Made by a program: the position numbers and the translations under genes. 64,000 bases of DNA from CAZCAC01 sp964496575. GTDB lineage: Bacteria; Planctomycetota; UBA1135; GCA-002686595. Below are positions 53,508 to 62,306 of the stretch, one piece after another. How positions within the stretch are numbered: position 1 is the first letter of the stretch; each line of letters begins with the position of its first letter. The stretch is taken from positions 20,185-84,184 of the forward strand of contig CAZCAC010000023.1 in assembly GCA_964496575.1 (NCBI GenBank). Direction: 5' to 3'. The notes under the pieces are model-generated. The model searched no databases. It had not been told where the DNA came from and saw only the letters and a program-made list of their open reading frames with translations.

Positions 53508-54827
53508 TCAGGGCCAGACGGTGACCATCAAACCGTCGCTCAGGTTGAACTGTGCACCCCCAGCGGCGGGGTCCCGGTACCAGGCCTGTACGTTCCAGAT
53601 CGAGCCGGGGGTCCACTCCCCCGCCCCACTCCCGGCGGGCGGCTGGTCGAAGTCGACCGGCATGATCGCCGCACCGAGGAAATCGGCCGTGAACGGCTTG
53701 AAGCGGTAGATCCCCGCGCCGCCGCTGTTGACGCACCGGATGCCGTTGCCGAAGGGGACCGAGGTCTGGCCGCCTCCGTAGTAGAACATCAGGAACTGGT
53801 CCGGGGGCAGCTCCGTGCAGGCGAGAACGAAGTCGCCCGCGGTGAGGCTCGGCGTGCCCGACCAGCCGATCACCGCGCCGGGGCCGGCGGAGTTCGGCGA
53901 GCTGGTGCAATACGAAACCGGATCGGGGTCCGAGAGTTCCTTGGTCCAGACATTGCCCCAGGAGTCCGCGACGCGCTCGGCCACGACCAGCTGATCGTTC
54001 GTGATGTGTACCACCAGGAACTTCTGGTCCTTGGGGATGGCCGTGTTGAAGACGTCGATCCCCTTCCAGGTCCGGTACTGCGTGGCGTGGTTGTGGCCGT
54101 TGAAGATCGCCACGACGTTGTAGTCCTTGATCACGTCGTGGTAGGCCTGACGCTCGTCGATGGTCCACCAGCCCAGACCGAAGGGATCGAAGCCGTAGTG
54201 GTGGTAGAGGATCACCGGCCGCTGGCTGCTCCCCACCTGGGCGGCGAGGTCTTGTTCCAGGAACTGGAGGCTGTCGTGCGCGTCGCCGGCCCCGCCGGGG
54301 TAGACGTTCAGATTGACGAAGTGGACGTCGTCCCAGTCCCACGAGTAGTGCAACTCGTTCGTCGAGAGACCGGTCAGTCCGAGGCGCGAGGCGTTGCGGT
54401 CCTTGATCCCGCCCAGAACGACGCCGGTGGCCGGGCTGTGAATGTCGTGGTTGCCGAACCCTTCGTAGACCTCGTAGTCGATCCGCCCCGCGCCACCGAG
54501 GGCGTAGTCGTCGACGAAGCCGTCGATGTGGCCGAAGAACCAGTAGCCGTACCAGTTGGTATCCTCGCCCGTGTCGGTGAGGTCCCCCGAAACCAGCACG
54601 CCGCGCGGGGTGTCCACCACTCCTCCTCCCACGGAGGAGGGGTAGGGAGTTCCGGGGATGGCGTTCATCCGGTCGATCCCCTGCTTGTTGAGCGCCTCGT
54701 TGTCCGCCCACTGATCGAGCCCGTAGTGCGTGTCCGAGGTGAAGATGAAGGTGACGTCGGTCGTGTTCGCCGCGGCCGGGGAGGCGATTGCGAGCGGGAC
54801 GAGCAGGGTGGGCAGGATTCGCTTCAT
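53508..54827 (-). CDS. Secreted metallophosphoesterase with C-terminal module
   Basis: 439 aa, signal peptide PTLLVPLAIASPAAA. A calcineurin-like phosphoesterase with all metal ligands visible: FTSDTHYG (Asp32, His34), VSGDLTDTGE, GFGNHDIHS, ILYHHYGFD and FNGHNHATQ. It probably hydrolyses phosphoesters outside the cytoplasm; substrate unknown. After about residue 300 the chain carries a shortened version of the shared module: SYCTSSPNSAGPGA, LTAGDFVLACTELPPDQFLM, PFGNGIRCVNSG, QAWYRDPAAGG and a closing GLMVTVWP. The first Cys-rich part of the module (CPCGN...GC.N) is reduced here. Upstream of the FG-GAP gene on the same strand. Confidence 0.88.
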   Translation of the reverse strand: MKRILPTLLVPLAIASPAAANTTDVTFIFTSDTHYGLDQWADNEALNKQGIDRMNAIPGTPYPSSVGGGVVDTPRGVLVSGDLTDTGEDTNWYGYWFFGHIDGFVDDYALGGAGRIDYEVYEGFGNHDIHSPATGVVLGGIKDRNASRLGLTGLSTNELHYSWDWDDVHFVNLNVYPGGAGDAHDSLQFLEQDLAAQVGSSQRPVILYHHYGFDPFGLGWWTIDERQAYHDVIKDYNVVAIFNGHNHATQYRTWKGIDVFNTAIPKDQKFLVVHITNDQLVVAERVADSWGNVWTKELSDPDPVSYCTSSPNSAGPGAVIGWSGTPSLTAGDFVLACTELPPDQFLMFYYGGGQTSVPFGNGIRCVNSGGAGIYRFKPFTADFLGAAIMPVDFDQPPAGSGAGEWTPGSIWNVQAWYRDPAAGGAQFNLSDGLMVTVWP

Positions 54828-54914
54828 CGAGCCATGGTAGCACGGGGTCGGGAGTTTGTCCGGCGAACGCCACGCCGCCTCATGCAGCTTCCCTCCCCAC
54901 GATCGGCCCCCTCC

Positions 54915-56132
54915 CTACCCCCCGAGCGCGCGGTCCAGCTCCTCTCCCTCGTCATCGTCCGCCGCGCGTAGCAAGCACAAGACCGGCGCGGGGCGCGAGG
55001 CGAGCGCTAGCTCCATCTGGGCCTCGACGTTGGTGAAGACCACCGGAGCCGGTGTCCCGGCCCGGCTCCGCGCACGCTTCGTGGCGGCTCCGCCGAATCC
55101 GCCACGGATCATCGTCGCGCCCTCGTCGAGACCCACCCGTCCCAGACCGTCCACGTACTCGCGGAGGCTCCGATCGACGAGCGCGCACCGGTCCTCGCCG
55201 AGCTCGTCGTGCGTCTCCAGGAGCGCCTCGGTGAAGCTCGAGAACACCCTCTCGTGACAGATCACGCGGCCAATCTGACCCGCCCGCTGCCCGGAGAGCG
55301 TCTCCGCGGCCCCGAAGGCGCCGCGACAAATCCGTTGCGCCGCGCGCTCTGGATCGTCCTCCTCGCGCACCACGAACCCGGAGTTGCGAGGGGTGTACAG
55401 GTGGAGCTCGGGAGGAGCCACCTCGACCACGCCCACACCGAAAGGAGCCGGGCCGCCACCTCTCGGAGCGGCGGCAGCTCCGGTCGAGAGCCACCGCTTC
55501 ACGGCGGCGTTCTGGGCCCCGGTGCCACCGTAACGAATCCGCGAGAAGCCGCCGGACTGGATCGCCGAACGCAGCGTGCCGGAGCGGTCGTCGTGCAGGA
55601 GCGAGATCACCCCGGGGGGCAACCCCACCGAGTCGAGCCGGTCGCAGAACGAGGTGGCCAGCCGCGGAAGATCCGCATCGGAGAGGAGCAACAGGGCCCG
55701 CCCGGCGAGCAGCGGCCGGAACACCGCCCGCACCAGCCCCGGAGTGAGCTCCGCTGCGGGCACGCGAACCAGAACCGGCGCCACCACCTCCGCCGCGGCC
55801 GGTTCCTCGGCCTCCTCGAGCAAGGTGTCGGCGAGGTCGATCGCCTCGTCCCGCACCGGATCGAGCGCGCCCTCGGCGAGGCCCAGGAGCGCGGCGAGCC
55901 GCTGCTCCGCGGAGTCGTCCTCCTCCCAGTGATCGAGCGCGTCCTCCAGCACCTCCACCCGCTGGTCGAGAGTGGTCCGGCTCCAGGCCCCCGCCGCCCC
56001 CCGCGCCGCCTCGAGAGCCGCGGCGACGTCGCCCCCGCCGGAGCGGGGCCAGCGGCCGTCCAGCTCCGTGGTGAACTGATCTCCTGCGAGCGCGGGCTGC
56101 CAGGAACCGTCGATCCAGTTGGCGTGGTGCAT
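54915..56132 (-). CDS. Degenerate aldehyde-dehydrogenase-fold protein lacking catalytic Cys
   Basis: 405 aa from ATG 56132 (MHHANWIDGSWQPALAGD, a typical ALDH opening). The ALDH outline is recognisable: GLPPGVISLLHDDRSG, IRYGGTGAQNAAVKRW, GFVVREEDDPERAAQRI and the region equivalent to the catalytic loop, SGQRAGQIGRVICHERVFSS. There the catalytic Cys is Ala284 (GQRA instead of GQRC). The usual ELGG glutamate loop is also not evident, and the protein is about 80 residues short of the family. Codon use and G+C match its neighbours and the frame is intact, so it is a maintained pseudoenzyme rather than a fresh pseudogene. Divergent from rnpA, 57 bp apart. Confidence 0.72.
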   Translation of the reverse strand: MHHANWIDGSWQPALAGDQFTTELDGRWPRSGGGDVAAALEAARGAAGAWSRTTLDQRVEVLEDALDHWEEDDSAEQRLAALLGLAEGALDPVRDEAIDLADTLLEEAEEPAAAEVVAPVLVRVPAAELTPGLVRAVFRPLLAGRALLLLSDADLPRLATSFCDRLDSVGLPPGVISLLHDDRSGTLRSAIQSGGFSRIRYGGTGAQNAAVKRWLSTGAAAAPRGGGPAPFGVGVVEVAPPELHLYTPRNSGFVVREEDDPERAAQRICRGAFGAAETLSGQRAGQIGRVICHERVFSSFTEALLETHDELGEDRCALVDRSLREYVDGLGRVGLDEGATMIRGGFGGAATKRARSRAGTPAPVVFTNVEAQMELALASRPAPVLCLLRAADDDEGEELDRALGG

Positions 56133-56189
56133 CGTTGCATCGATTATCGTGGGTCCACCGGGCCGAGGCAAACCACCCGGCGGCGACCC

Positions 56190-56588
56190 GTGAGCTCCCG
56201 GCGATTTCGACCCCACCAGCACATCAAGAACGGCGCGGACTTCAACCACGCCTTCCGCCAGGGGTCTCGCGCCCGCTCGGACACCCTGGTGGTCGTGGTG
56301 GTCGAGAATGGCCGGCCCTACAGCCGCCTGGGGCTCTCCGTCGGCAAGCGGATCTGGAAGAGCGCCGTCCGCCGCAACCGGGTGAGGCGCATCTTCCGGG
56401 AGGCGTTCCGGCTCAGCCAGGAGGAGCTCCCCCCGGGGCTCGACATCGTCCTGGTGCCCGCCCGGCCGGGCCTCGAGCCGGAACTGGAGGCGACCCGGCG
56501 CGAGCTGGTGGCGAACTGCAGCCGGGCGCGGCGTCGCCTCGCCGAGAAACGAGGCCCCGGCGCGGGCGCACCGGAGAAGCCTCGATGA
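56190..56588 (+). CDS. rnpA: Ribonuclease P protein component
   Basis: 132 aa from GTG 56190 (VSSRRFRPHQHIKNGADFNH). RnpA features: FNHAFRQGSRARSDTLVVVV, the central RLGLSVGKRIWKSAVRRNRVRRIFREAFR (the RNR signature, shown here across two adjacent stretches), and PGLDIVLVPARPG. Binds the RNase P RNA and aids removal of tRNA 5' leaders. The stop overlaps the yidD start (ATGA). The usual upstream partner rpmH is absent; a minus-strand ALDH-like gene lies there instead. Confidence 0.93.
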   Translation: MSSRRFRPHQHIKNGADFNHAFRQGSRARSDTLVVVVVENGRPYSRLGLSVGKRIWKSAVRRNRVRRIFREAFRLSQEELPPGLDIVLVPARPGLEPELEATRRELVANCSRARRRLAEKRGPGAGAPEKPR

Positions 56589-56854
56589 GGTTCCTGCGCG
56601 CCCTCCTCACCCTGCCGATCCGCCTCTACCAGCGGTGGATCTCCCCCTGGACCCCGGCGATGTGCCGCTTCCGCCCCACCTGCAGCCAGTACGCGGTGGA
56701 GGCGATCCGGCACCACGGCATCTTCAAGGGGGGCTTCCTGGCCACCTGGCGGATCCTGCGCTGCAACCCCCTCTGCAAGGGAGGGTGGGATCCGGTGCCG
56801 GGGACCGACGAGCACCACGCCTGCCGGGCTCACCGGGGCGAAGAGGAGAAGTGA
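56585..56854 (+). CDS. yidD: Membrane protein insertion efficiency factor YidD
   Basis: 89 aa, coupled to rnpA by an ATGA overlap. Full family signature: LTLPIRLYQRWISPWTPAMC, CRFRPTCSQYAVEAIRHHG, FKGGFLATWRILRCNPLCKG and GGWDPVP. The N-terminal amphipathic helix places it at the inner membrane, where it helps YidC-dependent insertion. yidC itself does not follow here, unlike in many bacteria, so the classical rpmH-rnpA-yidD-yidC order is reduced to two genes. Confidence 0.95.
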   Translation: MRFLRALLTLPIRLYQRWISPWTPAMCRFRPTCSQYAVEAIRHHGIFKGGFLATWRILRCNPLCKGGWDPVPGTDEHHACRAHRGEEEK

Positions 56855-56934
56855 GGGGGCCCGGCCGCTATCCTGGCCCCGTGACGATCGCTTCGAATCC
56901 GTCCCCGTAAGGAGTCCCCCACGCCCCCTGCTCC

Positions 56935-58044
56935 ATGAGCTCCGAGAACAGCCTCCCCCTCGCCATCGGCGCGCTCCTCCTGGGCGCCTGCGCCTCCACC
57001 TCCGACGGGCCGTCGGATGCCCCCCCCGTCTGCCCGATCCCCGGCGCGGTCCCCGCCGACGAGCTGATCCGTCCGGGAGAGACGCACTTCAAGCACCTCT
57101 GGAGGTTGACCTTCGACGGAGAGAACGCGGAGGCCTACTGGAATCCCGCCGGGGATCGCCTCTGCTTCCAGCGCCGCTGGGACGGGGTCGACTGCGATCG
57201 CATCTTCGTCACCTCGCCCGACGGGAGCGAACCGCGACAGATCTCCGACGGGCGCGGCGCGACCACCTGCTCGTACTTCCTCCCCGACGGCCGCCACGTC
57301 CTCTACGGCTCGACCGGAGCGGCGCACGAGGACTGTCCGCCCAAACCGGATCACAGCATGGGCTACGTCTGGCCCTTCTACCCCGAGTACGAGATCTACG
57401 TCCAGGACCTCGAGACCGGTGAGGAGCAGCTCCTGGTCAGCGGCCCCGGCTACGACGCCGAAGCCACCGTCTCGCCGACCGGCGATCGGATCGTCTTCAC
57501 CTCCACGCGCTCGGGTGATATCGAGCTGTGGACCTGCGCCATCGACGGCAGCGACCTGAAGCAGGCGACGAACGAGCTCGGATACGACGGCGGGGCGTTC
57601 TTCAGTCACGACGGCGAGTGGCTCGTCTTCCGCACCACCGAGTTCTCCGAAGAGGACCCGGAGGGGGACCGACAGCGCTATCGCGACCTGCTCGCGTCGC
57701 ACATGGTCCGGCCGCACTCGATGGAGGTCTACGTCATCCGCGCCGACGGCACCGGACGCCGTCAGGTGACCGACCTCGGCCGCGCGAACTGGGCGCCGTA
57801 CTTCTTCCCCGACGACTCGCGGATCATCTTCTGCTCCTCCCACACCTGGACCGGCGAGGGACCGATGAACTTCGACCTCTGGGCGATCGGCGTCGACGGC
57901 GAGAACCTGGAGCGAATCACCTACGAGGAGAGCTTTGATTCCTTCCCGATGTTCAGTCCCGACGGCCGCTACCTCGCTTTCGGCAGCAACCGCGGCGGGG
58001 TGAAGCAAGGGGACACCAACCTGTTCATCGCCGAGTGGCAGTAG
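56935..58044 (+). CDS. TolB-like WD40/PD40 beta-propeller lipoprotein
   Basis: 369 aa. Lipoprotein signal PLAIGALLLGAC (Cys19). PD40-type repeats with the S/N-P-x-G-D/R-x-I/L-x-F/Y pattern: YWNPAGDRLCFQRRW, YFLPDGRHVLYGST, VSPTGDRIVFTSTRSGDIEL, FFSHDGEWLVFRTT, FFPDDSRIIFCSSH and FSPDGRYLAFGSNRGG. Six blades fill the protein. Similar to the C-terminal domain of TolB but without the TolB N-domain, so a periplasmic or surface binding protein is likelier than a Tol-Pal component. Start of a co-directional run through the phosphate genes, 16 bp before the DUF47 gene. Confidence 0.85.
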   Translation: MSSENSLPLAIGALLLGACASTSDGPSDAPPVCPIPGAVPADELIRPGETHFKHLWRLTFDGENAEAYWNPAGDRLCFQRRWDGVDCDRIFVTSPDGSEPRQISDGRGATTCSYFLPDGRHVLYGSTGAAHEDCPPKPDHSMGYVWPFYPEYEIYVQDLETGEEQLLVSGPGYDAEATVSPTGDRIVFTSTRSGDIELWTCAIDGSDLKQATNELGYDGGAFFSHDGEWLVFRTTEFSEEDPEGDRQRYRDLLASHMVRPHSMEVYVIRADGTGRRQVTDLGRANWAPYFFPDDSRIIFCSSHTWTGEGPMNFDLWAIGVDGENLERITYEESFDSFPMFSPDGRYLAFGSNRGGVKQGDTNLFIAEWQ

Positions 58045-58060
58045 AGCCCCGGAGACGTCC

Positions 58061-58720
58061 ATGCCCGAGTTCCGCCTACCCTTCTTCGGCAAGACCCGCG
58101 CCATCATCCAGCAGATCGAGGAGTTCCTCGACTCGGTCAGCGAGGTCGGGGTCCTCTTCATCGGGAGCGTGCGCGACTTCGTAAGCGAGGGGATCGACGA
58201 GGACTGCCTGCGCCGCCAGCAGCGGATCGGCGAGGTGGAGCGCCACTGCGACGACCTGCGCCGTTCGATCGAGGCGGTGCTCTTGACGCAGATGTTGATC
58301 CCGCAGTCGCGCGGGGACGTCCTGCGGCTGATCGACCTGCTCGACGACCTCGTCGACAACATGAAGCGGGAGCTCCTGACCATCACCATCGAGATGCCCG
58401 AGCTCCCCGACCAGATGAAACCCGACGTCGACCGCCTGCTCACCTCGATCGCCTCCGCCATCGACGAGACGGTTCGAGCGGCCCGCGCCTACTTCACCGA
58501 CCAGAGCGGGGTTCGCGACCACGTGCACAAGATCGGCATCTTCGAGTCGGAAGCGGACGCGATCTCGATCCGGATGAAGCAGAGCATCTTCTCCTCGAAC
58601 CTGGAGCTGTCCCGGAAGATGATGCTGCGCGACTTCATCAACGGCCTCGACCGGCTCGCCGACGAGGCCGAGGATCTCGGCGACGAGCTCTCGATCTTCT
58701 CCCTCCGGCGCTCGATCTGA
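58061..58720 (+). CDS. DUF47 / PhoU-like phosphate transport regulator
   Basis: 219 aa, all-helical, no membrane segment. TIGR00153/DUF47 pattern: FFGKTRAIIQQIEEFLDSV, RRQQRIGEVERHCDDLRRSI, DVLRLIDLLDDLVDNMKREL and LRDFINGLDRLADEAEDLGD. These proteins are PhoU relatives, encoded next to and thought to control PiT-type phosphate permeases. The PiT gene follows 15 bp downstream, so function and pairing agree. Acidic residues of the helix bundle (ExxxD and DxxxD spacing) would bind metal clusters as in PhoU. Confidence 0.92.
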   Translation: MPEFRLPFFGKTRAIIQQIEEFLDSVSEVGVLFIGSVRDFVSEGIDEDCLRRQQRIGEVERHCDDLRRSIEAVLLTQMLIPQSRGDVLRLIDLLDDLVDNMKRELLTITIEMPELPDQMKPDVDRLLTSIASAIDETVRAARAYFTDQSGVRDHVHKIGIFESEADAISIRMKQSIFSSNLELSRKMMLRDFINGLDRLADEAEDLGDELSIFSLRRSI

Positions 58721-58735
58721 TCGGAGTCCGAGTCG

Positions 58736-59788
58736 ATGGAGACGCTGATCTTCCTCTCCAGCGGGCTCTTCCTGGGCTGGTCCCTGGGAGCCAATGACGC
58801 CGCCAACGTCTTCGGAACCGCCGTCGGCAGCCGCATGGTGCGCTTCGGGACCGCGGCGGCGATCGCCAGCGTCTTCGTCATCATCGGCGCCGTCCTCGAG
58901 GGAGCGGGCGCGACCGAGGGTCTGGGCGAGCTCGGCCAGATCGACGCTCTGCCCGGAGCGTTCATGGTCGCCCTCTCGGCGGCGATCACCGTCTGGTGGA
59001 TGACCAAGGCCAGCCTCCCAGTCTCCACCTCCCAGGCGATCGTCGGCGCGATCGTCGGCTGGAACTTCTTCAGCAAGAACGACACCGACTACGGCGTGCT
59101 GTCCAAGATCGTCACCACCTGGGTCGCGGCGCCGATCCTCGGGGCGATCTTCGCCCCGCTCTTGCACCTCTTCGTGCTGGGGCTGATCCGCCTGTTCAAG
59201 CCGCACATGCTGCGCCTCGACCGCTACACCCGCTGGGGCCTGGTGGTGGCGGGGGCCTTCGGAGCGTTCAGCCTCGGAGCGAACAACATCGCCAACGTGA
59301 TGGGCGTCTTCGTGCCCTCCTCGCCCTTCGGCGACGTCACCATCGGCGAGGTCACGATCACCAGCGCCCAGAAGCTGTTCCTGATCGGCGGGGTGGCGAT
59401 CGCGGTGGGGATCATCACCTACTCGCGGCGGGTGATGATGACGGTCGGCCGCGACCTGCTCGCCGTCTCGCCCGTGGGCGCGTTCTCGGTGGTCGTCGCG
59501 CAGGGGCTGGTGCTCCTCGTCTTCGCCTCGCGCGAGCTGAGCGCGTGGAGCGTGGCGCACGGGCTGCCCGAGATCCCGCTGGTCCCCGTCTCCTCGTCGC
59601 AGGCGGTGGTCGGGGCGGTGGTCGGTCTCGCTCTCCTGAGAGGTCCGGTGGGGCTGCGCCAGGTGCGCTGGCGTGTCCTGTTCAACATCGCCGGGGGCTG
59701 GGTGACCACGCCGCTGATCTCGGCGATCTTCTGCTACATCGCTCTCTACGTGCTGCAGAACGTCTTCTCGCAGCAGGTCCACCTCTGA
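58736..59788 (+). CDS. PiT-family inorganic phosphate transporter
   Basis: 350 aa with about ten hydrophobic segments. Duplicated PiT signature GANDAANVFGTAVGSR near the N-terminus and GANNIANVMGVF in the middle, plus PVSTSQAIVGAIVGW and PVSSSQAVVGAVVGLAL, the two S-x-S/T-Q-A halves of the inverted repeat. Transports metal-phosphate complexes with protons or sodium across the inner membrane. Coupled with DUF47 upstream. Low-affinity phosphate uptake is the expected role. Confidence 0.94.
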   Translation: METLIFLSSGLFLGWSLGANDAANVFGTAVGSRMVRFGTAAAIASVFVIIGAVLEGAGATEGLGELGQIDALPGAFMVALSAAITVWWMTKASLPVSTSQAIVGAIVGWNFFSKNDTDYGVLSKIVTTWVAAPILGAIFAPLLHLFVLGLIRLFKPHMLRLDRYTRWGLVVAGAFGAFSLGANNIANVMGVFVPSSPFGDVTIGEVTITSAQKLFLIGGVAIAVGIITYSRRVMMTVGRDLLAVSPVGAFSVVVAQGLVLLVFASRELSAWSVAHGLPEIPLVPVSSSQAVVGAVVGLALLRGPVGLRQVRWRVLFNIAGGWVTTPLISAIFCYIALYVLQNVFSQQVHL

Positions 59789-59792
59789 TGTC

Positions 59793-62306
59793 GTGAAGCG
59801 CACCTCGCTGCGGATCCTCCTGCTGGCGCTCGTGCCGCTCCTCCTGGTGGGGCCCTCGCTGCTGCCGGGAAAACGGTTCCTCCCGCTCCTGCCGGTGGTG
59901 ATGGAGCCGCTGACCGCGGAGCACCCGGAAGCGGCGGAGCGCGCGTTCGAAGGCGCGAACCGGGTGGCCACCGATCGGCTCTTCCCGGTGCTCGGGGAGG
60001 AGCGGGAGATCCGCGAGCAGCTCCTCGCCGGCGAGCTCCCGACCTGGAATCCACACTTGGGCGCGGGGCTGCCGCTGGCGGCGGGCTCGATGGCCGCGCC
60101 GTGGAATCCGCTGCGCTGGCCCTTCCTCCTCCTGCCGCCGGAGGTCGCGGGAGGGTGGCATGTGCTGCTCGCCCTCTTCCTCGCCGGGCTGGGGATGCTG
60201 CTCTTCCTCGAGCGGCGCGGGCTGGCGCCGGTCGCCGCGCTCTTCGGCGCGATCGCGTTCCAGGTCGGCGGCTTCGGCGCGGCGAACCTGCACTACGCGA
60301 TGAAGGTCGACGCGGCACTGTGGCTGCCGTGGTGCCTGTGGGCGGTCGACGGGATCTTCGCGGGCAGGCGCTTCGCCGGGTTGGCGCTCTTCTTCTCCCT
60401 CGGCGCGAGTGCGCTGGCGGGTTTTCCGCCGATCTTCGTCTTCGTCCTGCTCCTCGGCACCGCGTGGTTCGTGGTGCGAGCGCTGACCGACGAGCGGCGA
60501 GGCGAGGCCCGGTGGCGGCGGATCGTGGGCAAGGGGCTCGCGTTCGGGGCATTGGGGATCCTCGCCGGCGGCGTTCACCTCTTACCGATGCTGGAAGCGA
60601 GCGGACAGTCGACGCGGGGCCCGCTCGAGGCGCGGGAGATCGGCGCCCAGGCGCTCCCCCCCGCCGCGCTGGCGACCGCGGTGATCCCCGATCTCTTCGG
60701 GAACGCGCAGGAGGAGTGGGCCGCCCCCGCCGATCCGGCGGTGTGGTGGCTCACCTCGGCGGTGGATCGCGATCGGGCCCTCGGCGCGAATCGCCTCGAG
60801 TGGTCGCTCTTCGTCGGGGTGAGCGTCGTTGCGCTGGCGCTGTCGGCGCTGCTCGCCGCGACCCGCCGGGCGCTCTTCCCCGCGCTGGCCCTGGTGCTCG
60901 TCGCGTTCTTCATCGCGGGAGATCCCTTCGCGCGGATCTTCTACTCCGTACCCGGCCTCGACCTGGGCAACCCCGCGCGCGCCGGAGCGCTGTGGTGGTT
61001 CCTCTTCCCCTGGCTGGCGGCGCTCGGGCTCGATGCGCTCCTGGAGGAGAAGAGGCTCGCCCGGGGAGCGCTCGGTATCGCCTGCGCGGCGGCCTTCGCG
61101 CTGGGCTTCACCCTGTGGGTGGCGATCGATCCGGAGGCCTGGGCGGAGCACCTCGACGCCACGCTGATCACCCGCCACGGCGTCGCGCTCGAGACGATCC
61201 GCTCCGTCTTCACGACCGAGCAGGCCCTCGCGGTCGCGGAGCGGCTCCTCTCCGGGGCCCGGCTCCTGATGCTGTTCGCGGGGGCGGGGGGTGTGCTGCT
61301 GATCATCGCCCCCCACCTCCGGGATCCCCGCCTCCGGGGAGCCGGCTGGGTCGCGCTGGTCGCGACGGAAGGAGTGGTGGCGGCGCTCCCGGGCGTCGGC
61401 CCCGCCGCACTCGACCGGGAAGCCCTGTTCCCCGACTCCCCCGCGATCGAGGCGATCGCCGAGGCGGCCGCCGACGGCCGGGTGCTGCGCCTCGATCGCA
61501 GCGCGTCGGGAGTCGACGAGGTGCTCCGGCTCGCCCGCCCCAACCTGCTCTCCGCCTACGGGATCGACGACCTGACGCCGTACGTGGTCTTCCCGCCCAG
61601 GTACCTGGTCGAGCTCCTCGCCGCGCTCGACCCAAAGAGTCGTTACCGCGGCGGGGTCAGCCGACTCAGCGACCCGGCGCTCCTCGATCACCCGATCCTC
61701 GATTCGCTACGGGTGAGCTGCGTGCTCTCGGTAGCGCCGGTCGACCACCCGCGGCTGGAGCTGCGCTCCTCCCGCGAGGGCTTCTTCGTCTACCACCGGA
61801 GCGGGGCCCTCTCACTGGCGCGCGTGGTGACGCGGCTGGAACACGGAACCGCGGAGGAGCTCGCCGCGGCTCCGCCGCCGGCCGATGCGGCCGCGATCTG
61901 TGCGCGCGCCGCGCTCGCCGAGGACCTCGCCACCGGCGAGGTCCGGGAGGCAAAGATACAGGTCGTCCGATCGGGGCCCGCCCGCGTCGACTTCCAGATC
62001 ACCGAGGCGCCCGCGGGGTGGCTGGTGGTGCACGAGGGCTGGGCGCCGGGGTGGAAGGCGACGGTCAATGGCAGGGACACCGCGGTCCTCCGCCTCGATC
62101 ACGCCCTGCGTGGCGTGCGCATCCCGGCCGGGCTCTCGGTGGTGCGGATGAAGTACGAGCCGCTGTCGCTGCGCCTGGGCGCCGCCGCGAGCCTGCTGTC
62201 GCTCCTCATCACGCTGCTGTTCACCTGGCGCGACCACCGATCGAGCTCTCGAGCTCCCGATCCCCTCCCCCGACCCGATGCACCTGCAGGTCCTCGGCAG
62301 CGGTAG
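59793..62306 (+). CDS. YfhO-like multi-spanning membrane protein
   Basis: 837 aa from GTG 59793, 4 nt after the PiT stop. Many hydrophobic segments over residues about 5-530, including LWLPWCLWAVDGIFAGRRF, then a soluble C-terminal part and a last membrane helix (AAASLLSLLITLLFTW). The end GWLVVHEGWAPGWKATVNG followed by RGVRIPAGLSVVRMKYEP is the recognisable YfhO ending. Such proteins are thought to be lipid-linked sugar transferases of the GT-C type, used in glycosylation of wall or surface polymers. No acidic donor-binding loop was aligned. Its end overlaps the MBL gene by 29 nt. Confidence 0.83.
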   Translation: MKRTSLRILLLALVPLLLVGPSLLPGKRFLPLLPVVMEPLTAEHPEAAERAFEGANRVATDRLFPVLGEEREIREQLLAGELPTWNPHLGAGLPLAAGSMAAPWNPLRWPFLLLPPEVAGGWHVLLALFLAGLGMLLFLERRGLAPVAALFGAIAFQVGGFGAANLHYAMKVDAALWLPWCLWAVDGIFAGRRFAGLALFFSLGASALAGFPPIFVFVLLLGTAWFVVRALTDERRGEARWRRIVGKGLAFGALGILAGGVHLLPMLEASGQSTRGPLEAREIGAQALPPAALATAVIPDLFGNAQEEWAAPADPAVWWLTSAVDRDRALGANRLEWSLFVGVSVVALALSALLAATRRALFPALALVLVAFFIAGDPFARIFYSVPGLDLGNPARAGALWWFLFPWLAALGLDALLEEKRLARGALGIACAAAFALGFTLWVAIDPEAWAEHLDATLITRHGVALETIRSVFTTEQALAVAERLLSGARLLMLFAGAGGVLLIIAPHLRDPRLRGAGWVALVATEGVVAALPGVGPAALDREALFPDSPAIEAIAEAAADGRVLRLDRSASGVDEVLRLARPNLLSAYGIDDLTPYVVFPPRYLVELLAALDPKSRYRGGVSRLSDPALLDHPILDSLRVSCVLSVAPVDHPRLELRSSREGFFVYHRSGALSLARVVTRLEHGTAEELAAAPPPADAAAICARAALAEDLATGEVREAKIQVVRSGPARVDFQITEAPAGWLVVHEGWAPGWKATVNGRDTAVLRLDHALRGVRIPAGLSVVRMKYEPLSLRLGAAASLLSLLITLLFTWRDHRSSSRAPDPLPRPDAPAGPRQR

